The notes under the pieces were generated by a model. That model was not told the DNA's origin and made no database searches. It was given only the letters and a program-made list of their open reading frames with translations. From Gliomastix tumulicola (taxonomy: Eukaryota > Ascomycota > Sordariomycetes > Hypocreales > Bionectriaceae), in NCBI GenBank assembly GCA_001599755.1, contig BCHX01000002.1, positions 1,922,001 through 1,986,000 on the forward strand: a DNA stretch of 64,000 bases, written 5' to 3'. The translations under genes and the position numbers were made by a program. Below, piece after piece: positions 22,501 through 33,749 of the stretch. Each line of letters begins with the position of its first letter. Within the stretch, counting starts at the first letter, position 1.

Positions 22501-22965
22501 TCACATGGTGCTGCACTTGAAGCCGCCGTCTTTCTTATTGGCCTCCGCCTCCTCGTCGCCGGACTTCTTCTTCGGGGGGATCTTATACTTCTCCATGGTC
22601 TCCTGGACTTGCTCCTGGGCCGTGAGCCGGCGGGGCGAGTCCGGGTTCTCGGCCTCGTATTTGGCCTTCTCGGCGGCTGCTATCTCCTCTGGGGTTGGCG
22701 TCTGGGGACGCTTGAACTTGTCGTCAGCGGTGCGATGGTCGATGATGAGGGGGCGCTCCTCGTCTTCGTCCCCATTTGAGGGGTAGGAGGAGGAGGAGGC
22801 AGAGCGGCGCGGGTAGATGCCGCGCTGCTCGTTGGGCGAGGGACGCTGGTAGATGGGGTCGCGCTCGGAACGCTCGCCGCAGGGACAGTTGGGCGTCTCG
22901 CGGCAGGTCAGGCACCATTCGTTGATGCCGAAGTGGGCGGTGTGACAGCAGCCGCCGCAGGCCAT
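22501..22965 (-). CDS. Small Cys-rich protein with C-terminal CaaX-like box
   Basis: A single-exon 154-residue protein that I cannot assign to a named family. The N terminus MACGGCCHTAHF continues to CLTC and CPCG, giving eight Cys in about 40 residues, which suggests zinc binding or palmitoylation. The middle is charged and Pro/Ser-rich (predicted disordered) with RPQTPTPEE; a Lys-rich segment (PPKKKSG) precedes the end. The last four residues are CSTM, which fits a CaaX box with Met at X (farnesyl-type), although Ser and Thr are not the usual aliphatic residues. The start at 22965 is chosen because the Cys cluster begins there; an upstream in-frame ATG at 23028 gives an unlikely extension. 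Confidence 0.7.
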   Translation of the reverse strand: MACGGCCHTAHFGINEWCLTCRETPNCPCGERSERDPIYQRPSPNEQRGIYPRRSASSSSYPSNGDEDEERPLIIDHRTADDKFKRPQTPTPEEIAAAEKAKYEAENPDSPRRLTAQEQVQETMEKYKIPPKKKSGDEEAEANKKDGGFKCSTM

Positions 22966-25144
22966 CGTGGAAATGGTTGCTTGGGGGTTGAGGTGCTGAC
23001 GACGCGGATGTGTTCCTGTTTGTTTCAAGGTTGGCCCTTCTGGTGACAGACAGAAGGGGGGGAAGAAGAGGGGGGCGAAGTGAGATAGTAAAATGCTCCA
23101 GGTAATTCTTGGAGTGAGGTTCCAAAGATGCCTTCTGAGGACTCTACTTTGGTAAGGAGCATGGATGTTTCTATGCTGAGTGGTGAGGTTAGCTGGAGGC
23201 TGGGTATCAAGAGCAAGATGGATTGATACTCACGGTTCGAAAGAAGGCTTTCTAACCAGCAGATGGGTATTTGAACCCAAAGAATGATGTACGCCTATCG
23301 CCGGAAAATAGTCAGTGACATGTCGGTACATGAGAGTCTGCTCGTCCACTCACAGATCTGGTTCCTGGAGAGCGGAAGTAGATTTGGCAAGAAAGTCAGT
23401 CTTTACGCGAGAAGGCCTGATCTCGAGAGAATGAATTTTCCAAGTTAGGGTAGAGAGTGTGTGTGTTCCAGTTCTGCTTGGGCAGAGAATGCACGGGTTG
23501 TTTGTCCTAGATGCAGTGTGATGCAGTGCGATGCAATCTGCTTCTGTGGCGACGATGCTACCGTTAGCGGCATGAAGTTGATGAAATAACACGGTGCAGA
23601 GAAAGGAAAGACAGAAATCTAGATGTGGCGGTAGGAGGAAAAAGGAGTGCGGATGCGTGTGTTGAGGAAGAAGATAAGAGAGAAGGCTGCGAGGAGAGAG
23701 GACGGGTTGATGTGGCTCACGGGATGTGCCAACTGAGGCGTGACTCAAGTTCTGATGTGATGATCAGCAATTAAAATGAATACAAGGTGACAATGAGAGT
23801 ACAATATTGCAAAAATGAATAGTGAATATAATGTTATGCGCGAGTATCTCGACGCGAGCTGAGTGCCAACAGAGCCTTGCGCGGGGAGATCAGATCGTGC
23901 CGAGGGAAAATGTCGCCTCGCGCAAAACATCCAGGGCAGAAATCATGAGCGAGAGCAAGAAGCCATAGCTCGTTCGTGGCAGAAGATGAAAAAAAAATCA
24001 CACGGAGACGAGGAAAACCAAAACCAGCATACCTTGGAACTGTGCAGACGAAGTTGAACGAGTGATGTTGAAATACCAGACGACAAAGGAATGTATGCCA
24101 CTCGCACCGAGGGAACTTGGGAAGTCGACGCGTGCGAGAAGGTGATGATGTGGGAGGGAGGAAAGGGAAACGGCCGCCGGGTGGTGGTGATATTGATGTG
24201 CTTATCAACTTACGTGCCTGATCTGGCTGCTCACCTCCGGCTCTCAGGTTGTTCCTCGCCCGGAAGGAAACCAACTGAAGGCATTTTAAACGACAACCAA
24301 GGTCAAACTGAGAACGAGCTGATGAGAGCGCCTACGGGAGGATAGGTGACCCGTAGTTATAGCGAGGAGGGCAGCTCATCGGCCATTCTCTGTCCAAATG
24401 TGCTCCCTATGCCGGGCCTCACCGCCTTCCCCCCCAGGCCGATAATCTGCTGGCAGCGGCATATTCCCATCTTTCTATATGCAAGGCAAGCTAAGGCCCA
24501 GTCGCCTAGAGATCAAGTGCGTAGGCAGCTTCGCCTCGTTTTACTAACAAGTGCTGCATGCATGCAAGCTGCACCAATCATACTAATCATCCCCACCAAA
24601 AGAAGGACTGTAGTCGTTAAAACAGCAGTAATAGGCCACGGTGAAGGTGGCACAAAGGCAAGAGACAGCTAAAACGGTTAGCATGATTGCCTTGCCTGGT
24701 CGTACGGTGTCTAGTACTCACTGTTGGCTGCCGGTATCCGACATGTCACACCTCTTATTGGCTGGATCTCACATTGGCTCGCATTGGACCACCCAGCCAG
24801 GATAGGACAAGATAAGATCAGACAGGACAGGACAAACAGACGGACACGCAAGCAACTGAAACGTTATTGGTGATTCATTTTCGTGACATTTCTATTATTG
24901 GGGTCTCTCATCCGCCGTCATCATCCGCTGTCTAAAATGGCATAACCCTCATACAGCTCCAACAAAGGAGAGGGCCTTCTCATCCTTCTTTTCCACATTT
25001 TCACAGAATCAAATAACAAAAAGAGAAGAAGGCTGGAATATAGATCGTCTTCATAACTCCTTTCCAAGATGCGAGGCTCTCAGCCTTGCAGATGATTCGT
25101 CTCAATTCGTCTCACCCGCCACCCTCTCAGCTACCGTGGCACGC
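22966..25144. other. Long intergenic region between CaaX protein and ACL2
   Basis: Contains the upstream region of the CaaX-protein gene and the ACL2 3' flank. The minus strand is pyrimidine-rich in 23350-24270. A cluster of GGACA units with GATAAG lies at 24800-24845. No supported coding exon was found in 2.2 kb. Confidence 0.5.
24801..24845. repeat. Imperfect GGACA direct repeats with GATAAG
   Basis: AGGACA/GGACA units recur four times in about 45 bp (aggacaa, aggaca, ggacaa, ggacac), interleaved with GATAAGATC. GATAAG matches the core of GATA-factor (AreA-type) sites, but one site is weak evidence for regulation. Confidence 0.4.
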
Positions 25145-27028
25145 TTAAGGAGTGAACTCCACAGCCTTGCTCTCCTCCCACTTTCCGGGGATGAGAGCCA
25201 GCGGCACGATACCGGAGACGTGCATCTCAGGGCCAAAGATCTTGGCGTTCAGGCCCAGCTCCTGCGTAGCGGCCTTGATGTTCTTGAGACCCTCCTGGTA
25301 GTTGGGACCGGCACGGCGCACCCAGATCTGAACGTTATGCTCAACGAGCTGGGGAGCGAAGTCGCGTAGTGCCCGGATCACACCCTTGAAGGTGCTGGCG
25401 ACGTTGGTGAAGTTGGCAATACCACCACCGATGAACAGAACCTTGCCCTTGTCGGACACGGGAGCCCTGAGCATGAGGTCGAGGACAGTGCGGGCGTAGT
25501 GGTAGGTCTGAGACTCCGTGGGGGCACCGGAATACTCACCGTAGTTGGCGAGCTCGTCGGCGAAACCAGCCGAGGCAATGGCATCGGCGTAGACGACCGA
25601 GGCACCACCACCAGCGACCAGCGTCCACACTCGGCCGTTGCCGTTGAGGATGGTCAGCTTGAGCGAGGCACCAGTCTTGGCATCCAGCTCAGCGATGTAA
25701 GCCTCCTCCTTGGACAGCTCACGACCGAAGGGAGCAGGGAAGTCGATCGGGGGGCCGGCATCGATGTTGATCTTGTCGCCGCCGGCAGGGGCGACGTTGG
25801 TGAGGCCCAGAGCAGCGGGTGATCGGGCAATAGCCCACTTCACACCGCACTCGAAGTCGGCAGTCTGGTCAAGCTTGGCAGCCAGATCCAGGAAGTGCAC
25901 CTCAGCCGAGGTCTTGTCCTCGTTGGGGATGACCACGAGGGGGTTGATCTCGAGGTAGGTGAACTGGCAGTCGACGTAGACGGCGTACAGACGAGAGATG
26001 AAGTCCACCAGGACGTTGTGCACACCAGAAGGAACCTTCTTCAGGAGGGTAGCAGCAATCTCCTCGTTCGAGGGGTACTGGGACAGATCAACGGGGATCA
26101 GAATCTTCTCGGCCTTCTCGTCGACATCGCCAACGTCAACACCACCCTCGTGGGTGAAGAGGATCCAGTCGCCCTATGATTGACAGATGAGTTAGCTTAC
26201 ATCAAGCTCAAGGCTTTATAAACTCAGTGAGAATATCGCAAGGGGTCGGCCGTTATCAGACGCTAAAGGCCATGTGTGTGTAATGTCGTCTAGCGGGTAG
26301 TGGATGCACATCCGTTCGCCCGTCGCTGACTTCGGTTCCGGTTCGCAGTAACCGATGGGCCCCTAAACCCACAATTCATCGAAATGGCAAGTGTTTGCTT
26401 ATATATATAAGAGGGAATATGTCGTGGCCGGGAGACTTCTCCCGTCCTCTTCCTCTCTCATCTCGATTCACCCTCTCCTCGGGGAGGGAACATGAGATGA
26501 GGCCACCGCCCATGGACGTGCCCTTTCAAAACGCCAGGGCCACCACTGTCGACACAGCAACACAACGCAAAAGGGGGTGCTACTCACATCACGAACGGAG
26601 TGAATGTTGATGTAGTACTCAGTCTCCTGAGGGTGAGGGACGAAAGGCTCGACGAGGAAGTGGTTCAGCACGCCGCTCGTGTGCTCGACCTGCTGCTCCT
26701 TGCGAGCCCTCTCGGCGACCCAAGCCTTAGCCTCGGGCCAGGTCTTGTTCAGAGCGAGCAGACCGCTCTTGCCACGACGCTTAATGAGCTGATCAGGCTT
26801 TGCGACGAACTTGGCGCCGGCCTGGAGGAGCCAGGGGTAGGTGACCTCGGCCTGGTTGAGGACGTCGCTGACGGCGGCATCCTCAGGGAAGTGCAGCGAG
26901 GCCAGTCTCGGGGGAGCGTTGTGGGTGGTCGGGGCAGGGAGAGGGCTCGGCTTGATGACGGGAGCGCGAGTGAGGTGGTAGTTGAGGATGGCCTTGCCGT
27001 CGGCCTCGAAGATCGACTTAGCAGACAT
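25145..27028 (-). CDS. ACL2: ATP-citrate lyase subunit 2 (ATP-grasp/citrate half)
   Basis: Cytosolic enzyme converting citrate, CoA and ATP to acetyl-CoA and oxaloacetate, the acetyl-CoA source for lipids, sterols and histone acetylation. This subunit matches the N-terminal half of animal ACLY. Two exons (27028-26588, 26173-25145) give 489 residues. Visible: MSAKSIFEADGKAIL, LIKRRGKSGLLALN, FTYLEINPLV (ATP-grasp metal-binding region), FGRELSKEE and the CoA-binding-like C-terminal part with FIGGGIANFTNVASTFKGVI. The intron is 414 nt, long for this window. Divergent to ACL1, 3 kb away. A GTAAGT at about 27244 upstream of the start suggests a possible 5' UTR intron. Confidence 0.96.
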
Positions 27029-30027
27029 GCTGGGCTATGAGCTTCAGGACAGAGTCGGAGCTTCTGCGGTAGGTCGTCTCTGCTGACGATTTGTGAGATT
27101 TCAGGTCTTGGACATGGTCAGCGTTGGTTCTAGGCATTCGAGGCCATAGCAATCGCGCAGAGAAGCTCCCACGGCGCTGGGAAGCCCGCCGCCCGCCAGA
27201 CCAGCTGCCAGGACAAGCCAGCAATTGAAGGGATTCCCGACTTACCACTGCACACACGAGCTCAGGACAGCTGTGTGCGATGCGACAAGAGAAGAGATGC
27301 AGGAAGCTGCAAGAGGAAGAGAGTCACAAGAGACGAGAAGCAGAGAATGAAGGTGATGAGAGGGAACAATGGATGGGATGTGGCAGAAGCAGAAAATCAA
27401 TCCTCTCAAAAAATCGGTGCAGGAAGGGACGGGTTGCAGGTCAGACACGCAGAGCTTCCTTCCCACATTCGAGCCCTGGGCGGCATTGCCCCCCAAAAGT
27501 GACCTGGAAGGAGGGGCCAACCAGGCGCCCTCGAATTGGCACCGTTTGGCACCATGCGAAAGTGTGCTGCACACACCCCCTGGCTGCCAATTGCAGGCAG
27601 CGAGCCATGTCCAGTGGGTTGTACCTTGTGGGGACGTGCAGCTCGCCAGCCCGCTGTCGGCGTCCCTGCGAGCAGGGGGCGCAGGGGACCCGGGGGTGTA
27701 ATCGGGGCGGAACACTGATGCCAACCGGGCGGTGAGGGTCGGGTACATGCCGAAAAGATTTGGAAAAGCTTTGGGGTCGCTTGGGGGTGCGTTGGATGGC
27801 AGCCGACGCCAGAGGCTCGCCAGACACCCGCCAGAGGCCACAAGTACAGGTACGCGGCAATTGCTGTTGAGGGATTCCAAGTGGACCCCGCCATCTCACA
27901 GACACAGCGCGAAAGTCGCACACCCTCCGGTGTTGAGCAACGCGAACCCCTTCTTGGTGTGCTCACTAACGCCCAGACGCCCTCGCCATCGCCCTGCGTT
28001 ACTTGGGTAACTTGGGAAGGAGGATCTTTGACCGGCCGAAAACGCACGCAGCTCCTCGTCGATTGCATACGTTCTCGTCTAGCCCGCGATCAAGATTCTG
28101 GTTCTGCTGAAACGAGGCAGAAAAGGGGACCCGCTCCGGCTCTTCGGGGCACTTGCGGCTACGGACGTGCATCCAGGACATCCGGGAGCTGAGAGCCAAG
28201 TGGCCGCGGCTCCCCTTCTCCCCTTATCGCAACTCACGGGCGCCATCAGGATGCTCAGAAAATTCCGCAACGGATGGGACAATATTGCCCAAGAGACATT
28301 TCTCGGAAGGGCTGGAGATACTTCACACTGCTCCACGCTCCTTTGGCTCGACGTGATTTCCCTTTTCCAGCCGGGGCCGGCGTTGCGAGGGAGCTTGGGA
28401 GCTTTTTGGCGATAAGCCCCTCCATCCCCTCGCCGGCGTTTTCCCGAAGCTGCCTGCACGCACGCGCCTGACGAATTACTGCTGCTCGATTCCAAAGCGA
28501 AATCGCACCAGAAGACGGGCAACAAAGGGACTTGCATCGAAAAGTGACAGGAGACGAGTCGCATGCGAAACACGAAACGCTGAAGCAAGGCATCTTCGGA
28601 GCAGAAGAACCTCCTGCCTACGAGCGCTGGACATGGTGGCACTCCTTACAGGTGGGGGAGATTTACACGATGAGCTTTTTGAGTGGTGACAGGTCAAGCA
28701 CGACGCGAGGTACCGGTACTTGACGCCGAATACCCATCCATCTAGAAAGGCGGAACAGGGGTGGGCTGTTCCACGCTTGCACCATCTCAATCCCGGCTCC
28801 TGGCGGTGGGCTGGTTTGTCTTTGATTCAACAGATCTGTGCCAGTTGGTTGCCAGAGCACAGCGTCAACCCCAAAAAAATTCGACGCTGCCCCAACTCAT
28901 GACGGAGCTATCGACTTGTTGATCCAGGTGGCAGTGCCATCATTCCTGAGTCCGACCGACAATTCAATTTGTCTTACGGAACCAAATTAAATTCGAGCCA
29001 ATGGGGCGGAGTTTCCCCGTCCCTGGTAATACAGAGCTTCCAGGTTTGCTTTGCAGCGTGCTTACACCCACTAGACGCTGATACAGGTAGGTTGCAGCAG
29101 CGAAGCTTACAGCGCATTAGGAGATCCCCCTCACCTTTCTGGAATCCCGACCGCCTCCCTGCCTCGCTTCACCGTCTCTGTCGGGCTCGACCCTTTTTTT
29201 CCTGCTAGTATCTGCATTCCCTCCTTCCCGCAGCTGCCCTACCCTCCCACCTCAGATCTATCGACCTGCCTGATTGCGCATCTGCATTCTTTATTTCGCT
29301 ATCAGTTTGAGTAAGCATTGACCAAACGTCATTGCCCCAGGTGAGTGAAGCAGTCGGACTTCTGGGATGTCATTTCTTCCTTCTTACGTTTTTTTTTATC
29401 GCTGGGGTCGCGGTCAAGGTGGGATGGTCTGAGGGTGGGTTGCACTCGACAATCTGCAAGTCGCGTGCATTTTCTGGCGCATGAGCGGATTGGGACTAGT
29501 GCCTGGTGTGTATTGTCGAGTGGGCGATCCTGCATGCAATGAGCTTCCAGGGTGCCCCGCTGGAAGTCAATTCTGGCGGCGCGAGGAGCTGCTTTGGAGG
29601 GGGGGCCACGCACCACGCTCAGCAGCCGAGAGCTCCATGCACCCACGGACAGGTTAAGGTACCTCGTGCTCGAGGGCCAGGCCACGGGTGTCTCTAGCAA
29701 ACTCCCTCCAGGTACCCCGTGCCAGACACAGACAGGCCTTGTCTTTATCCAGCACACCCTGTTGGAGGAGCAAGCAAATTCGCTGCCTCTCTTGTCCGTC
29801 TTTTCTCATTGCTCAACTTTCCATTCCCTTCTCAATTCTTCCCCAGCTCTTCCTACTTCCTCGGCTCGTTCTTTCTCCCATCCTCACCATCCGCCTCCTC
29901 CATCATACGCATTTCGTCCCAGTACAGTTCTCCCTAGTTCTCCCTCGCCCGTCTTTGACCGTCTCTTGTAGCTAACACACCATCTTGCTTCTCCTCCAGG
30001 TAGCCGTCAGACGAATCGACTCGCATC
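27029..30027. promoter_or_regulatory. Shared 3-kb divergent region ACL2 / ACL1
   Basis: Divergent promoter region between the two ACL subunit genes. A CCAAT box lies at 28998-29002. ACL1 appears to have a long leader: donor GTGAGT at 29341 and acceptor at 29998-29999. The central 27.4-28.6 kb is GC-rich with overlapping ORFs on both strands that show no recognisable protein content. Confidence 0.65.
29341..29999 (+). other. ACL1: Probable 5' UTR intron of ACL1
   Basis: CCCCAG|GTGAGTG at the donor and CTAACACAC, a T/C-rich tract and CTCCTCCAG at the acceptor make a canonical fungal intron of 659 nt. It ends 28 nt before the ACL1 ATG. Seen in sequence; splicing itself is inferred. Confidence 0.7.
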
Positions 30028-32097
30028 ATGGCATCCAACGGTGTCAATGGCAGCAAGGGCCTGTCGGCCAACGACAAGATCCAGCGCTTTGCGGCCCCCA
30101 GCCGCCCGCTGAGCCCTCTGCCCGCACATGCCCTCTTCAACGACAAGACGCGATGCTTCGTCTACGGTCTGCAGCCCAAGGCCGTCCAGGGCATGCTCGA
30201 CTTCGACTTCATCTGCAAGCGCAAGACCCCCTCCGTTGCCGGCATCATCTACACCTTCGGCGGCCAGTTCGTCAGCAAGATGTACTGGGGCACCAGCGAG
30301 ACCCTGCTGCCCGTCTACCAGCAGGTCGACAAGGCCTTCAGCAAGCACCCCGACGTTGACGTTGTCGTCAACTTCGCTTCCTCCCGTAGTGTCTACAGCT
30401 CCACCCTGGAGCTCATGGAGTTCCCCCAGATCAAGACCATCGCCATCATTGCTGAGGGTGTCCCCGAGCGCGTAAGTCTGCCCCCAGGGTGAGATTCTGG
30501 GTGCGGGGCGTAGCTTCGCCCGGCCGCAGAGAGAGTGTCAGCTGTGCGCAGTCTGCTAACTGTTTTCCAGCGAGCTCGTGAGATTGCCCACATCGCCGAG
30601 AAGAAGGGCATCACCATCATTGGCCCCGCCACTGTCGGTGGTATCAAGCCTGGCAGCTTCAAGATCGGTAACACTGGTGGTATGATGGACAACATCGTCG
30701 CCTCCAAGCTCTACCGCAAGGGTTCCGTTGGCTACGTCTCCAAGTCCGGTGGTATGTCCAACGAGCTCAACAACATCATTGCCAACAACACCGACGGTGT
30801 GTACGAGGGTATTGCCATTGGTGGTGATCGGTACCCCGGTACCACCTTCATCGACCACATGCTCCGCTACCAGGCCGACCCTGACTGCAAGATCCTCGTC
30901 CTGCTCGGTGAGGTCGGTGGTGTGGAGGAGTACAAGGTGATTGACGCCGTCAAGAAGGGCGTCATCACCAAGCCCATCGTGGCCTGGGCCATTGGTACCT
31001 GCGCCAGCATGTTCAAGACTGAGGTTCAGTTCGGTCACGCTGGTTCTTTCGCCAACTCCCAGCTCGAGACGGCTGCCAACAAGAACAAGGCCATGCGCGA
31101 GGCTGGCATCCACGTCCCCAACACCTTTGAGGACATGCCCGGCACCCTCAAGGAGGTCTACACCAAGCTCGTCAAGGAGGGCACCATCGTGCCCCAGGCC
31201 GAGCCCGTGGTTCCCAAGATCCCCATCGACTACTCGTGGGCCCAGGAGCTCGGCCTCATCCGAAAGCCTGCTGCCTTCATCTCCACCATCTCCGATGACC
31301 GTGGTCAGGAGCTTCTGTACGCCGGCATGCCCATCTCCGACGTCTTCAAGGAGGAGATCGGCATTGGTGGTGTCATGTCTCTCCTGTGGTTCCGCCGCCG
31401 CCTTCCCGCCTACGCCTCCAAGTTCCTCGAGATGGTTCTCATGCTCACGGCCGACCACGGTCCCGCCGTGTCCGGTGCCATGAACACCATCATCACCACC
31501 CGTGCCGGCAAGGACCTGATCAGCTCTCTGGTGTCTGGTCTGCTGACCATTGGTTCCCGCTTCGGTGGTGCTCTTGACGGCGCCGCCGAGGAGTTCACCA
31601 AGGCTTTCGACAAGGGCCTGAGCCCCCGTGAGTTCGTTGACGGCCAGCGCAAGGCCAACAAGCTCATCCCCGGTATCGGCCACCGTGTCAAGTCCCGAAA
31701 CAACCCCGATCTCCGTGTCGAGCTGGTCAAGGAGTACGTCCTGGCCAACTTCCCCAGCCACAAGCTCCTCGACTACGCCCTGGCCGTCGAGACCGTCACC
31801 ACGTCCAAGAAGGACAACCTCATCCTGAACGTCGATGGCTGCATTGCCGTCTGCTTCGTGGATCTCGTCCGCAACTGCGGTGCCTTCTCTCCCGAGGAGG
31901 CCGAGGACTACCTCAAGATGGGTGTCCTGAACGGTCTCTTCGTCCTCGGCCGAAGCATCGGTCTGATTGCACACTTCCTCGACCAGAAGCGTCTGCGCAC
32001 TGGTCTGTACCGTCACCCGTGGGATGACATCACCTACCTGCTGCCCACCCTCTCCCAGGGCTCCGGCTCCGAGGGCAGAGTGGAGGTTCAGATCTAA
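30028..32097 (+). CDS. ACL1: ATP-citrate lyase subunit 1 (catalytic His/CoA half)
   Basis: Partner of ACL2, matching the C-terminal half of animal ACLY: succinyl-CoA-synthetase-like domains plus a citrate-synthase-like domain. Two exons (30028-30471, 30571-32097) give 656 residues. Visible: GIIYTFGGQFVSKMYWG, IIGPATVGGIKPG, GNTGGMMDN, the phosphohistidine loop FGHAGSFA, and the citrate-synthase-like part with LTADHGPAVSGAMNTI, GIGHRVKSRNNPD and LFVLGRSIGLIAHFLDQKR. Codon use is strongly biased to C-ending codons, consistent with high expression. In Sordaria the equivalent gene is needed for fruiting-body maturation. Confidence 0.97.
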
Positions 32098-32971
32098 AGG
32101 AACATGTCGCGATGAGAAAACGGCGGTGGGGGTGCTTGATGATTTAAGGAACATTGGCCTAGCAGAAATAGAAAAGCGGAGGGAGGCATGTATGAAAGCA
32201 ATGAATGTCGTGCGAGGCTGCTGCAAAATCTGCCTGTCCCGTATAGCACTTTAGTCTCTGAGGTTATAATGATTACTATTTGATGTTCATGGCTGTACGA
32301 GGCGTGCTGATGATGGCTTTGTTATCTCATCAAGGTGTATCAAGCCTTGTCAGGGGAACGATTCACCCCGGGAGGGAAGCTCTCTCAAATATAGGATCTA
32401 ATAAATTAAAAGAAAATCCCTCGAGGAATTAAACACAATCCTTTTCCCCCTGATTGACTACCTCGTAAATTTTCTCGGATCTTGGTGTCAACCACTACTC
32501 GCCTCCCATCTGCTGGGAATGGTGCAAAGTCACCTGACCCAGTTTTGGCCGTGTCCAACCTTTTCCCCATCGACTCTTGGCATCCAGAATATTTGACAGC
32601 TCCAATCATCAGCACGGAGAACACGCAGCACTCACTCAATTCGACACGAGCGAGGAGCCTTGCACGCGAGGTAGGCGATAAGGGACGCTGTCTACTTGTT
32701 CGGCGATCTCATTGCTGACTTCAATTGGCGTAGCGAGCCACCCCCGTCGCCCAGCAAGCCCGACGATCCAGAGCATCGATCCGGGAAGACGAACGACAGC
32801 GACATCTACGGTCCCTCATCATACCCAGAGTCCAGGGCCGACAATCTCTGAAACGCGCAAACCACGAGACCGCCAACCCCCTCGTAGCCTCGAAAGTCAA
32901 CCTAAGAGGGCGCCATCGCCGACAACCAACCCGTCGTCACACGACCATCTCTCCCCCCCCCCAAAGGAACC
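32098..32971. other. ACL1 3' flank and uL30m promoter
   Basis: AT-rich stretch 32240-32480 fits the ACL1 3' UTR and terminator. From about 32700 the sequence becomes CGA-rich, followed by a C9-10 run at about 32953-32962 just before the uL30m start. No additional gene recognised. Confidence 0.5.
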
Positions 32972-33259
32972 ATGGCCTTCTTCCGCATCACCCTCCACCG
33001 CTCCGCCATCGGGCTCCCCGAGCGCACGCGCGGCGTCCTCAAGGCCCTCGGCCTCCGCCGCCGCAGCCAGACCGTCTTCCACCCCGTGAGCCCGCAGTTC
33101 GCGGGTATGATCTTCCGCGTCAAGGAGCTGGTGCGCGTCTCCGAGGTGGACAGGGCGCTGAGCAGGCAGGAGGTCAAGGCGTCGCAGACGCCGGATGCCG
33201 GGTTCTATGTTGAGAAGGCGAGGCCAAGGGTTGATATGGGGGGTGGCAGGATAGCATGA
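32972..33259 (+). CDS. MRPL33: Mitochondrial large-subunit ribosomal protein uL30m
   Basis: Intronless gene for a 95-residue mitoribosomal protein. The uL30 fold is seen from the start: FFRITLHRSAIGLPERTRGVLKALGLRRRSQTVFHPVSPQFAGMIFRVKELVRVSEV, where the first strand and the RxxxLxxLGLxR helix-turn match bacterial L30. It is a little longer than bacterial L30 (about 60 residues), with a basic C-terminal tail. There is no separate presequence. Yeast calls its ortholog Mrpl33. Confidence 0.92.
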   Translation: MAFFRITLHRSAIGLPERTRGVLKALGLRRRSQTVFHPVSPQFAGMIFRVKELVRVSEVDRALSRQEVKASQTPDAGFYVEKARPRVDMGGGRIA

Positions 33260-33749
33260 GAGGACACGAGGACAAGGAAGAGGAGAGAGATCATCGGTTT
33301 GGAGAAGTGTACGATTCGAGAGGGCGGAGGAGAGGAGATGTCCTGGGTACGCGGCCTTGGGCTGTAATATTATCATGATCAAGTGTATATCTGAAAAGGA
33401 GGGAGGGGAAACGAGATATCCCTGGGATCGATCGTTACATAGAGACGCGGTTCGCAAGTAAATCTCGTGGACACCGCGACGGTTCTACCATTAAAAACAG
33501 TATTAACTCGAAATTAACAATAAGCTATCTAGCCCAGCCTCGGTGACTTGTCAAGCGAGTGCTATCAACGCGATTTCCCTTCCATTTCGTATTTCAAGGT
33601 CATCCTACAACTCCCCCAAGCACCGATTGCGCAGACGAGCGTGTTGGGAAAGGGCTCACGAAACGCCGCTCATATCATACAATTAGGCATATGCACCGAC
33701 CTGCTGTCCTCATCGTCGGGATGGTGGTGATGCTGAACAGATCCGTTCT
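33260..33749. other. Convergent intergenic region uL30m / EAF3
   Basis: A 490-bp region with AT-rich patches (33360-33540) expected for facing 3' UTRs. Nothing else recognised. Confidence 0.5.

Noticed and set aside
22501..23028. Longer 175-residue version of the CaaX-box protein from ATG 23028
   Set aside because: The added 21 residues lack character and would bury the MACGGCC start; kept only as a less likely alternative.
27406..28642. Overlapping 160-220-codon minus-strand ORFs in the ACL spacer
   Set aside because: They occur in several frames at once in GC-rich DNA, with no domain signatures.
30556..32226. 556-codon open frame antisense to ACL1
   Set aside because: It mirrors the C-ending codon bias of ACL1; its translation is repetitive Gly/Val/Leu without motifs. 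A shadow of the real gene.
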